Origin: Nepenthes gracilis
Lineage: Eukaryota; Streptophyta; Magnoliopsida; Caryophyllales; Nepenthaceae
DNA: 64,000 bases
Assembly (NCBI GenBank): GCA_033239525.1
Contig: BSYO01000008.1
Location: 12,531,294-12,595,293 of the forward strand
Direction: 5' to 3'
Positions 12,241 to 23,110 of the stretch are shown piece after piece (the stretch's first letter is position 1; the number at the start of each line of letters is the position of its first letter). Made by a program: the position numbers and the translations under genes. The notes beneath the pieces are model-generated. The model saw only the letters and a list, made by a program, of their open reading frames with translations. It did not search any database and was not told the origin of the DNA.

Positions 12241-13716
12241 TGACTCAAATCGCCCACGCGGAAAGCAAAAATCCAAGCATAAAATAATATATAATAGACT
12301 AATGATAGACTCATCAACATGCATAAAACATAACTAAAGAGAAAAGAAAAATAATTGGGTTGCAACCCAAGAGAAATAACAATAAAGGAAAATAAATCAC
12401 ATCCTATGACAATTTTAAATCCAACTGACTTAATATAAAAGAAATCTATTGGCCACCGAACCCTTCTTCTCTATTTAAATTTTTCAACAATAATTGATGT
12501 TTTCCTACCAAGGTAAAAAATGCCACCCAATTTAAAATGAAAAAAAAATACAAAGGTGAGCCAAAATCTAACAAATAATATTAATAAAAAATACTTAATA
12601 AATAATAAATATCTCAAATATCTAAATATATATGGTCGCAACATTTATATATCAATTTACCATATCCGAAGAACCACAACACATCGTAGACACAACTCAA
12701 AAACAAGATAGGTCGCCATTGACCCACGTATTATAAGAATAGTAAGAGTACCAATAAACTAGTGGAAATCTCTCAGAATCTAATATCAAAAGATGAACAA
12801 GGATTCCCTAGTCAAATTGTCAGTGAGAACGACCTATACATCAAACAATAATAAACAACATAGATTCAACTATTTAGATTATCACAGAATCCAACACATG
12901 GGTTCTACCGAGTACAACTCCTAGATTCCGCTGATTTCCAAACTTATGAGGTATTAATGACAACTAAATATAAAAAAAATACCATTAGATCTTATTTCGC
13001 CACTGTGAACCAAAGACCGCATATATTCCTTGATAGCTGGGTACTTGCACAAGCAATTCGATGCTCGCAAGTTTGGCCTCTGACTATAATCCATGGTCCA
13101 CGGAGACTCTGCTCAACAAAATACATACGTCTCACCAACGTGCTCATCCTCTGACTCAATTAGATATGGAAGATCTCATTCGCACACTTATAATCCGACT
13201 CAACCAGGTATGGATGATCTCATCAACATATTCATCTTCCGACTCAACATGGTATAGAAAGCATCTCTATGTATCAAACCTAGCATCTCCCGCCATGATA
13301 TCCTCGATATCATGATCTACAATGATCACATGGTCCTAAATATTCCGCCACACAAGACAATATACCACAACATCACCATGATACGGAAATCAATATCGGA
13401 TAAGCGTAGACCACATTAAAATACCATAACTTCCCATTCGACAAGATACCTTAATGTTTTTATGCACTATCCTCAATCTTGACCATAGGAAGCCAATAAT
13501 CTAAATACTCATGCAATTAAGTATAATACAAAGTATGTTTTGCAAATTATAATAATAGAATTATTATTGTTGCTGATAAAGACCATACTCATATAATCAA
13601 GACTAATACAAATGAATTTATTAAGGAATGAAGAAAATACAAACACGGACCGAAATATAATTTATTTTACTTAATTTGACCATTTAACTATTCTTCCATT
13701 CTGTTCCGATGTGACA
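12241..13716 (-). mobile_element. Probable solo LTR or LTR fragment
   Basis: A non-coding AT-rich block begins TGACTCAAATC at 12241 and ends GATGTGACA at 13716, so its ends are TG...CA. On the minus strand it starts TGTCACATCGGAAC, a common style of plant Ty3 LTR start. It abruptly replaces element E's protease. A 5-bp TSD is not evident (AAACA versus TCTAT), so the ends or the single-insertion reading may be wrong. Small open frames at 12957-13315 look like chance. Confidence 0.45.
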
Positions 13717-13819
13717 TCTATTGCTAATGCCAACATTTAATGATTACTTATAGATGAGCCTAAACATAAATCAACTGGTTTTAGACATATATAATATTTT
13801 ATTTTATTTTTTATTTTAT

Positions 13820-13843
13820 TTAATAATAATAATAATAATAATA

Positions 13844-13875
<32 letters not shown>

Positions 13876-13876
13876 G
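13820..13876. repeat. (AAT)n/(ATT)n inverted microsatellite
   Basis: A run of about eight AAT units is followed directly by about ten ATT units, forming a near-perfect self-complementary hairpin. The block lies at the left edge of the viral copy. Confidence 0.9.
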
Positions 13877-13999
13877 ATTTTACATACTACCCATGAAATT
13901 AAATCATGTTCTCAAACCCACCCTCTAAAGTTTGACATTCATGGTGACATTACAAGGTTCTTCCACTAGCAACCCATTCATAATAATTTACACCCACTC

Positions 14000-14250
14000 T
14001 ACTAACACTCACATACCCATGCTGCCAAGACATAGCACATCAGTTACACATACACACTCTCTCACACAGACACACCCACACCCCCCCACACACATGGCTA
14101 CACAGCCGTACACACATACACACACAATTACACACATTTCACATTGCTACACACGCACACACACTACTAACCACACGGCTACACCCACACTCAGCACTAG
14201 CACACCCAAATTGGTCACACACACACACACACTGCACACACACCAGCACT
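14000..14250. repeat. CA-rich degenerate simple repeat
   Basis: The plus strand is dominated by CACACA, ACACCCAC and CTACACAC words. The open frame through it (Thr/His-rich) is a by-product. The block directly precedes recognisable viral sequence. Confidence 0.85.
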
Positions 14251-14261
14251 TGTCCGACTAT

Positions 14262-14955
14262 ATATCTGACTCCCATTAATGAAGTATGGCTCTACTATGA
14301 AACACTTACACCAAAAATATTTCTTAATTATCGTAAAATTGCATTTCATATTGACTACGCTATTCCATGGATTATGTCTTGGGCTTTTACCTATCGAGCA
14401 ATTTATCTTAATGCACCATTATCAATTGTATGCGATTTCAAAGTAAAATGGTAGGATAAATTTGATTATATGACAATCACACCATTAAAAATACAAGCAG
14501 ATATTCAAGTTAAAAAATCGTTTCATCATTATGTTAAAGAAAAATCGCCGAAAATATCTCGTTGTGGAAATCCTACTGTCGACGTCATCTACAATCAAAT
14601 GTTTCAAATGGAAGAGCTAGCTGTTCAAATTCCAAAGACATCTCCTACACCATCTGTACACTCTTATAAATCACAAAAAAATTCTCATTCACGAACTCCA
14701 GTTCAAATTCATAACAACATTAATGATATACTTTAACACATTAGAGAATCACAAGACAGAGTACAAGCAAAAGTAATGGGAATAAAATCACTACTGCAAA
14801 AACAATGAAAAAGTTGAGCGTCCATTACAGATGAAGAAGATCTTGCAGCTGCTAAAGCCGCCCTTACCAAAGAACTTGATGACGCTGAAGTAGAAAAAAT
14901 TGACTTGTCCACGTCATCAACACCATTGGCCAGTCCACTCATCTCAAGGTTATCT
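14262..14955 (+). pseudogene. Endogenous caulimovirid polyprotein, spacer region, part 1
   Basis: A plus-strand frame with a few stops resembles the stretch between movement protein and capsid in caulimovirid polyproteins. Visible landmarks are PWIMSWAFTYRAIYLNAPL, a VKW followed by a stop, then DKF, a Lys/Ser/Pro-rich linker (14470-14736), and an acidic EEDLAAAKAALTKELDDAEVE segment ending near 14950. The general style is closest to florendovirus/petuvirus-like copies; the genus is my inference. The movement protein proper is not recognisable upstream, where simple repeats take over. Confidence 0.65.
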
Positions 14956-15590
14956 CTTTTAATTATTAATTCTTCCTTATCTCAATCATGTCCAAACATA
15001 TGCCCACAAAAATATAAACACTTAACTATTACGAAACACAATACTCAAAAAATCCTTCAAAAAAGTATAAAGCAAACTTGAAAGTATACCCAAAATCTTA
15101 AAAAGTTATACCTACCTAGTAATACAAACAACAAAAAGAAACTACTCAGAAAAATGGCAAGTAAATTAAAACTAGTATAATGGAACGATAAACATAGAAA
15201 GTATAAAAATTTTAGATATCGAAAAAAGAGTAGCCTAATCAATCACAAATTAATAAATAAATTATAACAAAAATGACTCCAATAAAAAAGAATCGCGCAT
15301 ACGCTAGGAAGCTGTATAGGCACACCGCTTTTATAATCCGAAGTACTGCTTTCGTGACTTTCTGTTCAGTGGTATACATAGGGCAAATATAAAAGTCAAC
15401 AACTAAGCAATCAATCAAACTTAGCCGAAGGAATGAAAAATTCATAGCAAATACTATTTAGGCATTTGTGACACATATGTTTACAATCTTTATGTTTTTT
15501 ACATAGAAAATCATTACATACAAAGTTTTCTCTATTTTAATTATCTCCATAAACATTTTGATATCAAACCCTTTAACTTTACGTAAATTA
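14956..15590. other. Unassigned AT-rich stretch within the viral copy
   Basis: Viral-like frames stop near 14955 and resume near 15600. The sequence between is Lys/Ile/Thr-rich in all frames, with no motif I recognise. It could be decayed viral polyprotein or a small insertion; no TSD was found. Confidence 0.35.
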
Positions 15591-15599
15591 TTTATCGAC

Positions 15600-16300
15600 C
15601 AGTGTTATCTTGGATGAATTTATTTAACAAAAATTTATTTAGTTTTACTCCTTCCTACAGGACCAATATACCTCCTAAAAAAGATAAAGGCAAATAAGAT
15701 CAACCTCTTTCTACTCCAGCCAAACAAGCAGTCCATGATTATGCCATGATACTACCCAAAATTTTACTTACTCAATATACCTCTCTCATCAAACATCAGC
15801 CTCTTCATCTTATTTCTCTCAAACTCCTACTCAAACTGATTACTTTATAAAACCGTTAAAATAACATATTACGATGATAGGATTATACAAACCACTATCA
15901 CTACAAGACTTAATTAATGTTACCAAGCGTATATTTCAATCAAACCATTTATATCCAACGGCCGAACCTCTTAAAACACAACAATTTTATGAATTGATTC
16001 TTGTTGATTCAAATTCTATAGACCTTAAACATCATAGAAATCCAAAAGATAATTCTACTAGTTACTCCATTTACAAAATTAAAAAAGTTTGACCCCATCA
16101 AGACATAACTTTAGATCCTTTAGATATCAAGTCGTTTTAGTTCATTATCAACCTATGGGATATAATTATTAGGATTATAAAGACGTATGGTATATTGCAT
16201 TTTATCTTCGCTCCTACAATCATTTTTGGTTTTTTATACCAATTAAAACTACGCAAGATCTTTTCGTTCAAAAATTTTAAAATATGTAATAATTCAGAGA
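15600..16300 (+). pseudogene. Endogenous caulimovirid polyprotein, spacer region, part 2
   Basis: Plus-strand frames carry landmarks of the region just before the capsid in florendovirus-like polyproteins: KTQQFYELILVDSNSIDLKH (15990-16050), YSIYKIKKV, then QPMGYNY and DYKDVWYIAFYLRSYNHFWF (about 16150-16240). At least two frame changes and several stops separate them. This segment runs in the opposite direction to the capsid-polymerase block that follows. Confidence 0.65.
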
Positions 16301-16917
16301 AAGAAGAGATTATACCGAGCAATTCCAAAAACCTTGCAAAGGTTTTAGTTGAAGAAAATCCTTATAAGACTTACAGTATATACGATGAATTACAGTAGTT
16401 ACAGAACTCACAGTACACTCGATAGGAAAAGGTTTTACAAGACACACGATAGGAAACGATATTTATAAAGAGAAAGCTTAATATTTATAAAGGTCGAATA
16501 AGGTTAATAAGGGTTGGTTTAAGGGAGATTTGGGCTTTGACTTTGTTGGTGTTGCTTGCTTGGCCTCTGCTTTGCTTTCATCTTTGAGGGTATTTAAATA
16601 GACGTCCGCGATCGATCTGAGCCATTGATCAAAAGTGTTGGAGAATCGTAATGATGAAGCATCTTGAGTAGTTTTATGTCGCTTCAATTTGTTTTGCATC
16701 ATGTCATGCTTTTTGTATCGTTCGAAAAATTTGCAAAACTTCACTATTCATTTGTATACTTTTACTATTCATAAATATTAACTTTTGTTGGGTATTGTAG
16801 CATTTTGTCATGTAGTGAAATACAATTTGTTGTTGAGAAAATGTGGGAGACAAATGTGGAATGATGATCATCCTAATATTCTTGCATGTAAATGTGTTAG
16901 TAGAAAAACTCATTTTT
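16301..16917 (-). promoter_or_regulatory. Candidate viral intergenic/promoter region with small ORF
   Basis: On the minus strand this follows the F-box-like ORF and so occupies the place of a viral intergenic region. Two TATA-like words (TTTATAAATA near 16490 and TTTATAAATAT near 16465) are followed by a repeated CCTATCG(T/A)GTGT word (about 16415-16455). An 88-codon frame (16478-16744, minus) is Lys-rich and unrecognised. The promoter role is inferred only from position and these words. Confidence 0.35.
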
Positions 16918-18067
16918 TTAGAAACAAAGAGTACTCGTGAAAGGTAATATTTCAATACTTTTAGCAAAGAAGAACGTGAACTCAAAAGGATCGAACATCT
17001 GATGTGGTCCAAGATCTTGGATCGCAGAGAAGTCACGGGTAAATAAATTGTAATGATAGAGGCGCTTTGCTAACGTGAAAATGAGCCAAGTTCCATTGCT
17101 CAAAGTATAACCAGAGATTACCAGCATTATTTCGTTGAGAAGATCAAAAACTATAACAATAAGAAGATGGAGCCAGTATGCATGTTTATAAATCTTAATA
17201 GTAAATTGTTAACGTTGTTCAAGTTTAATAAGAGCAATAGTAGACTTCTAAGTCGAATGACATTGCCATTTGAATAACTGTAAATCCCAGTTGAAAACAT
17301 TCATAGTAACCCAAGCATCTTGTGGTAGTTGAATCGTTGTAGAAACTCTAGTTGTAAGACAAATAACTCGAATATAGGGAGACCGATTAAATTGTTTACA
17401 TAAAAAGTACTATTTGTTTGGTGGTAGAAGGACATAATTGTCTTATCAAGGATACTAGGTGTTTGGTTCGTTCAAAAGGTAAGAATTGTTGCCATGTATT
17501 TGAGATCAATGAATATGCCATTAACCCATCAAATTCAATAGCGAATAAGCAGCTATCATTGGGAAATTTCTTCTGATCTACTCCACTTTCAAATACAAGT
17601 CCATGGCCATAGTTAGGAGCAGCCTCATATTGTATCACTTGTTATAGATCCGCTGCTATGGGGATAGAGTGACAGGTTTGAAGAATAGGATTGATAATAT
17701 ATAAAAATTTGGGTTCAAAAGTGGCAACAGGAATACAGAGAAATAATCCATTATTGTAAGATAACACTTGAAGGTAGTAATCATAGATAAAATGAAGTGC
17801 TTGAGGATGAAGAATGGCATTCGTCACAGGAACGAATTGCCATGTGGGACGATATTTTGTTTGCAGGAAATATCCTTCATCATCTTTAAAGAGGACATAA
17901 TAAGCATGATGTTGGATAAGTGAGATGCTTGATAAAAATTGGAGACAAGATTTTGATATAGATGTAAATTTGAGAAGGGTTTTGACAGGAAGTGAAAAAA
18001 ATAATTTATAAAGTTGATCATAAGTGAAAATGAGAGAAGAAGAGAGTAACTTAGGTTGAGATGACAT
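16918..18067 (-). pseudogene. F-box-like ORF attached to the viral polymerase
   Basis: The ATG at 18067-18065 lies inside the last codons of the viral RNase H frame; the two frames overlap by 17 nt with a 1-nt shift. The N-terminus has an F-box signature (YDQLYKLFFSLPVKTLLKF, then SKSCLQFLSS). The same frame stays open to 17396 except for one stop at 17642-17644. It then continues in another frame with SPYIRVICLTTRV, LPQDAWVTMNVFNWDL and a final YNLFTRDFSAIQDLGPHQMF segment ending at 16918, about 380 codons in total. F-box proteins recruit substrates to SCF ubiquitin ligases. A second copy of the C-terminus lies at the other end of the viral block (32103-32219), which favours viral rather than host origin. 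A host F-box gene abutting by chance remains possible. Confidence 0.6.
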
Positions 18068-19194
18068 GTTTGCCCTGTAAAAATTCTCTTATTAAAAAAT
18101 TTGGTAAAGAATTTGAAGTACCTTTGATAAAATCGATGTCAAAATCAAATACAGATAAAATTACTTGCCATCGAGCAAATATTTGTTTAGAGACCAAATG
18201 TTTTATATCATTTTGTAAAGCATCTTTTGCCGCTTTACCGTCAATACGTAATAAAAATTTTTTATTATATACATCATTTTAAAATTTATATATATATAAA
18301 ACAATGGATAAAATTTTTTTTAATGGTTGAATAATTATTTTGTGGTTCTAACCATAGTCCTAAATGAAATCGAATAATTTGAGGCTGGGCTGTTGGTAAT
18401 TTTTATTTTAGAATACCGCCATAACCAAAATCTAAAGTATCGGTTTCTATTATAAGTAACGCTTGAGAATGTGGAATACCTAAATAAGGTAAATACTGGA
18501 CTTATTGTTTTAGCTATTTAACTATGTTTGTATATTTATCAGTCTAAGTATGAGAATTCTTTTGAAGACCTTGATAAAGTGGTTTACATATTTGTCTTAA
18601 TTATGGCAAAAAGTCCGCAATGTAATTTAAACAACCTAAGAATCTATGTAATTGATTTTTATTCTTGATTTCATTAGAAAATTTACTAACGAATTCAATT
18701 GATTGTTGAATATGTGTTATATAATGTTGATATATATTAAATTCTAAAACCTTATTCTGTGTTTGAAATAATTTAATTTTTGGTAAAAATATAACTAATC
18801 CATTTTGTTTAATAATATTTACAAATTGATAAAGATGTTTAAAATGTTGATCTATGGAAGTAGAGAACACTAGAACATCATCGATGTAGACAATGATAAA
18901 TTGCGTATATGGATTAAATATTTGATTCATTATATTTGAAAATTTAGATGGAGCATTTTTTAATTCAAAGGGTATGACATTCCATTCATAATGACTAAAA
19001 TGTACTATGAATGTAGTTTTATAATGATCTTTTTCTTGGACTTGAATCTACCAAAAGTCGAATTTCATATCAAATTTAGAAAAAATATTTGCATTGTATA
19101 GTCGATTAATTAAGTCACGTTTATTAGGTATAGGATATCAATCCATTGAAGAGCCTTATTTAATGGTTTGTAATTTATAATTAATCAAGGTATA
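18051..19194 (-). pseudogene. Endogenous caulimovirid RT and RNase H (3' part)
   Basis: On the minus strand, RT palm sequence (PSKFQ, MNQIFNPYTQFIIVYIDDVLVFS with the catalytic YIDD) and connection (RFLGCLNYIADFLP, 18601-18930) lead into RNase H. RNase H ends with FARWQ, FDFDIDFIKG and NSLPNFLIREFLQGK before the stop at 18051. The upstream fingers lie at 30173-30330, because element A has inserted in between. RT/RNase H copies the pregenomic RNA into DNA. The copy has several stops (18480-18600, 19080-19130). Confidence 0.85.
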
Positions 19195-19199
19195 CCTCT
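19195..19199. repeat. Left TSD of element A (CCTCT)
   Basis: Matches CCTCT at 30168-30172, outside the 3' LTR. Confidence 0.85.
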
Positions 19200-21458
19200 G
19201 GTGAGGACCCGACCCCAAAAATATGATAATTCCTATTTATTAAATTGATGAGAATGTGTTTGAGATGATTAGACTAAAAAAATGTGGGAGAAATTTGGTT
19301 TAGAAGTGAAATAAGCCCCTAGGGCATCGGTGCTCGGGTGGCGCCTGAGGCGCCACCGGGGCCTAAATAATAGAATCCACCGCTCGAGTGGCACTTGAGG
19401 CGCCACCCGAGCAAAAATAACAGAACCGGGCACTCGAAGAGCGCCCAGTTCACACTCGAGCAAGGCCGATGATTTGTACTGGGCACCTACTCGGCGCTCG
19501 ATCACCGCTGAGCGCCGGTCACGGGCCTAGTCGTGAGACTCCTTTCTCCTGCGTTTTAAAGGGGGATAATTAGGGATTTGGGTTCATTTTTAAGCAGCCA
19601 CAACACAACAGTGAAGGAGGAGAAAGGGAAAGAGAGAAAGGAGAAAGAAAAGGGGAAAATCTACCGTTTAGTCCCGATCCGAGTCATGGTAACCGTAGAT
19701 CGAGTTCAGGCAAGTGTACCTCGGACATTATTTTCCATTATTACTTTTTTTTCATACCTCAAAAATGGTATTTATGCTTTAAATACATGGTTCTACATGT
19801 TTACTATAAATAAAGCCTATTTCTGTAATTTAATCGGACAGATTTCTTGTTTATATGTATATACTGTAATATCTGGCTTCGATTTTCTAAAAATGCATGT
19901 GTTTGGTATCCGTGTATCGTCCGATGATTTCGGTCAAACCCTAGGTACGAAATTAATGGGTTTTACTAAAATAAAGCTTCTGATGTAAATTGTTTCTAAA
20001 AATTTCACACGGACTTATACTGATAAATTGTCATGCACTTTTGAAGCGAAACTGAAGGATTTCTAGACCATTACTGTATATTCTGAACCAATTCTGAAGG
20101 GTTTCTAACTGTCTTTATATATTCAAAAATAAATCTGAAGGGTTATAAACTATTTCTGAATATTTTGAAGTTAACTAAAGGATAATTGTAAAACTCTGAC
20201 TGACTTCTGAAACTAAAAAGGGGTTTTTAGTTATAAAATAAGAAGAAAAAATATTTTTGATACCGTTATTTAGGGTCTAGGACTGATATACAGTCAAATT
20301 AGGTTCTTTGACATGCATTAGAACGTTACGGTAATAATCGAGGATAACTCTGTTCATGGAGTTATACGTGGTCCGCCCTTCCTCGGGGCGTTACGGTCAG
20401 GAGGAAAGATTCTGGACCTGGCCTACCTTCGGGAGACACGCCTGTATAGATCCCATGGGTAGGGATCTCCTGTTCATATTTCTGGCCTTTGATTGTATGG
20501 AGTGAATACAATCTATTTTCGATTATTTGCCCTCTCTGCTAGTAGGGTTTACTGGTGGGGTCCTATATTGATAAAAAGAAAATTTCTATAAGCTATAGAA
20601 TTAAGATCGATTTCCATGTTCTAAATTTTGTTTTACCAGTTTATTATAAATGAAGTTTGGCTACGTCTATTCTGATTTTAGAAGCTAGATTGTTCCGTTT
20701 TTGACAGTTCTGTAATCTTCTGCATTATATTTATTTATATTATAGTTTCTATGAATCTCTACCTTATAGTATTTATACTTTAACATACATATGTATCAAT
20801 TTTACTGTATTCTATTCTGCATAAAAGTTTTATTCCATGTCTGTATGTACCTTGCTAGGCCTTGACTCACTATTTACTATTTTTTTTCCTTCTAGATGAG
20901 GCTGTAGAGCTAGTATCGGGTGAGAAAGAGTAATCTAGAGTCTAGCTTGAAGATTTGGAAAATATAAAGCATTTTGAAGTAATCTTAGAAGAGCAGTTAG
21001 ATGTAAAGACGACTTGATATGTAATTTTGTATATGAATTTTATACCTATGGGAATCTATGTATATATGGGTTTCGTATGAAAATGTAGGTGATGAATAGA
21101 AAAATATACTTCCGCAGGCCTATAGTTCTGCTTCCGTTATATGATTTCTAATTTTCTGTATAGGTCCTAAATGTCATCTCACTCATGAATTATTATTATA
21201 GTAGATAGGATTGTGATAAATGCCATGGATGGTAACTGTGATCCTGTGAATGCGTGTTGTAGGAAAGTTGTGGTATAATTAGATAGTCATGTACATGTAC
21301 TAGTTTGCTATGCAGGTTTTGTACAGGTTTACATTTATGTTTGGCCTAATTTTAGAGAAAATTCTGTCCATTTTTTCCTAGAACCTTGAGTGTAATATTC
21401 GGCATTTGTTTCTGTTACGAATGATGGAATTATTAGTGAAAAAATACGTTCCATCACA
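19200..21458 (+). repeat. 5' LTR of element A
   Basis: Pairs with 27849-30167. It starts (T to G)GTGAGGACCC and ends CCATCACA. A GC-rich block near 19320-19520 carries hairpin-forming GGTGGCGCC modules in an otherwise AT-rich LTR. Short open frames here (such as 19578-19988) are not conserved in the other LTR and are probably non-coding. Confidence 0.92.
19337..19412. repeat. Palindromic GC-rich LTR modules
   Basis: 19337-19357 is GGTGGCGCC, TGA, GGCGCCACC: a 9-bp stem with a 3-nt loop. 19382-19412 forms a second, imperfect hairpin (GCTCGAGTGGC...GCGCCACCCGAGC). Further CTCGAG and GCGCC half-modules follow to about 19520. They are eroded in the 3' LTR (27975-28080). Confidence 0.8.
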
Positions 21459-21460
21459 AT

Positions 21461-21474
21461 TGGTATCAGAGAGA
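21461..21474 (+). promoter_or_regulatory. Primer-binding site of element A
   Basis: TGGTATCAGAGAGA starts 2 nt after the 5' LTR. It matches the 3' end complement of initiator tRNA-Met (TGGTATCAGAGC) except near its end. Confidence 0.85.
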
Positions 21475-21687
21475 TAAGATGCCTTAGGAATTGGTCGATC
21501 AAAAAGTGGAAGTATAGGCTTGAATTTCTGTAATAAATTTATGTGGGAATAGGTTGGACTAGCTAAGACAATTAGGACATTTTGGAAATTAGTCCTTAAG
21601 CTAGATTTGAATTGTATTAAGTTATAGAATGTCTCTTCCTTTAACTAATTTCTTGAGGATATAATGTTGTGTTTATTTCATAATAGG

Positions 21688-22705
21688 ATGGCTAGTAGAA
21701 GGAGTCAAAGAAATAATCATGGTGGTGCTGGTACACCCTACAATAGAGAGGCTGCTTATGTTGATCTGTTGGAGAGAATGACTAATGTAATGGAATTTGT
21801 CGAACAGAGGCACATAGCTCTGGTCCCTGCACTCGAGCCAGCTCCGGCACTTCTTACTCCTACGACTTATGACAGATTTACAACGAAGCGAGCACCGGAC
21901 TTCTTAAGAAAGCCTGATCCGACAGAAGTGGATGTGTGGTTAAAAAGGATGAAGAAGATATTCACTATGATTGGGTGTACGATCGGGAGAAGGTCACTTT
22001 TGCGATGTATAAATTGGAGGGTGAAGCTGATAGTTAGTGGACATGAAGAGGAGGGCATTGGGAGTGCCCGATGATGCCATTACTTGGGAGATATTTGAAG
22101 ATGCATTTGTGGAGAAATACTTCCCATCTAACCTCCAAAATCAGATGGAGTAGGAGTTTATGAGGTTGAGGCAAGGAAATATGACGGTGAAGGAGTACGA
22201 TGCCAAATTTACTAAGTTATTCCGATTTGCACCCTTCTACATAGAGGATGAGTTGAGAAAAGTAAAGAAGTTCCAATAAGGGCTGCAGGATGACGTTAGG
22301 AAGTCACTGTAAATCTTGAAACTCCAGACCTACGTTGAAATTCTGGATAGGGCAGCAATCTATGAGAAAGAAAAGGAGATTGAGAGATTTTATGCAAAGA
22401 GAACTGCTAGCCAGGCGAAATTTAGTACTGGATTTAATGTGGGATCTTCCGGACCATCCAAGAGGACTAGGACAGCTAACAAGGGAAAGATCATCGTTTC
22501 GGCTCAGTCAGTGACTGGTTCTAGAGTATTGGCCACAGATTGTACCTTCTGTGGGAGGAGACATTCGTGGCAAGCATGTCGTAAGGCATCGGGAGCATGT
22601 TTTAGATTTGGACAGTAGGGCCACTAGATTAAAGACTATCCATTACCTCCGAGGATAGAAGGAAAGAAGCTTACTGTTCCGACAAAGGCCTTCGCAGTAA
22701 CTGTT
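21688..22705 (+). pseudogene. Gag of element A (broken)
   Basis: Starts at ATG 21688 (MASRRSQRNNHGG). Contains the gag core (FTTKRAPDFLRKPDP, VDVWLKRMKKIF), the IFEDAFVEKYFP-type segment, LQTYVEILDRAAIYEKEKE, and a zinc knuckle near 22590-22630. In the knuckle, cysteines are replaced by Phe and Tyr and two stops intrude. A frameshift near 21975 and TAG/TAA codons at Gln positions break the frame. Gag builds the virus-like particle. Confidence 0.85.
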
Positions 22706-23110
22706 TAGGACTTGAAGGCACCTTTGAATGTCGTGAAAGGTGCTCTTTTTGTTTATAGAGTTTCTACATCTATACTGTTTGACTCGAGATCTATCCACTA
22801 TTTTGTTTCTCTGTGGTTTGCATGCTGCATTATATCCGTCCCGTGCATTTTGGATTATGAATTGTCAGTATGTACTCTCATTGGATCTCCTGTGATTGCT
22901 AATATTGTGTATCTTGGATGTGTAGTTGAGGTGAATGGGAAATGTTTAGTTGTGGATTTAGTGTTGTTGAACATGGGTGATTTTGATGTGATTCTAGCGA
23001 TGGACTGGTTAGCTAAATACCATACCAGTATTGACTGTTTTCTGAAGAAGGTTTGCTTTAATATTCTTAGGATGGAACCCTTTTTCTTTTAAGGCATTAA
23101 GAAGAAGGGG
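22706..23110 (+). pseudogene. Protease of element A (decayed)
   Basis: Open frame 22712-23092. The active-site loop reads LFDSRSIHYF, with Gly and Ala of the D-S-G-A motif replaced. The second hallmark, VILAMDWLAKYHTSIDCF, is well kept. Retropepsins cleave the polyprotein. The Gly to Arg change at the active site should be inactivating. Confidence 0.8.

Noticed and set aside
12957..13315. Two open frames in an LTR-like block
   Set aside because: No motif, skewed composition, and inside a probable solo LTR.
14000..14279. 115-codon Thr/His-rich open frame
   Set aside because: It is a reading of a CA-rich simple repeat with no protein-like features.
19578..19988. 136-codon frame in the 5' LTR of element A
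   Set aside because: The 3' LTR has no equivalent open frame, so the openness is by chance.
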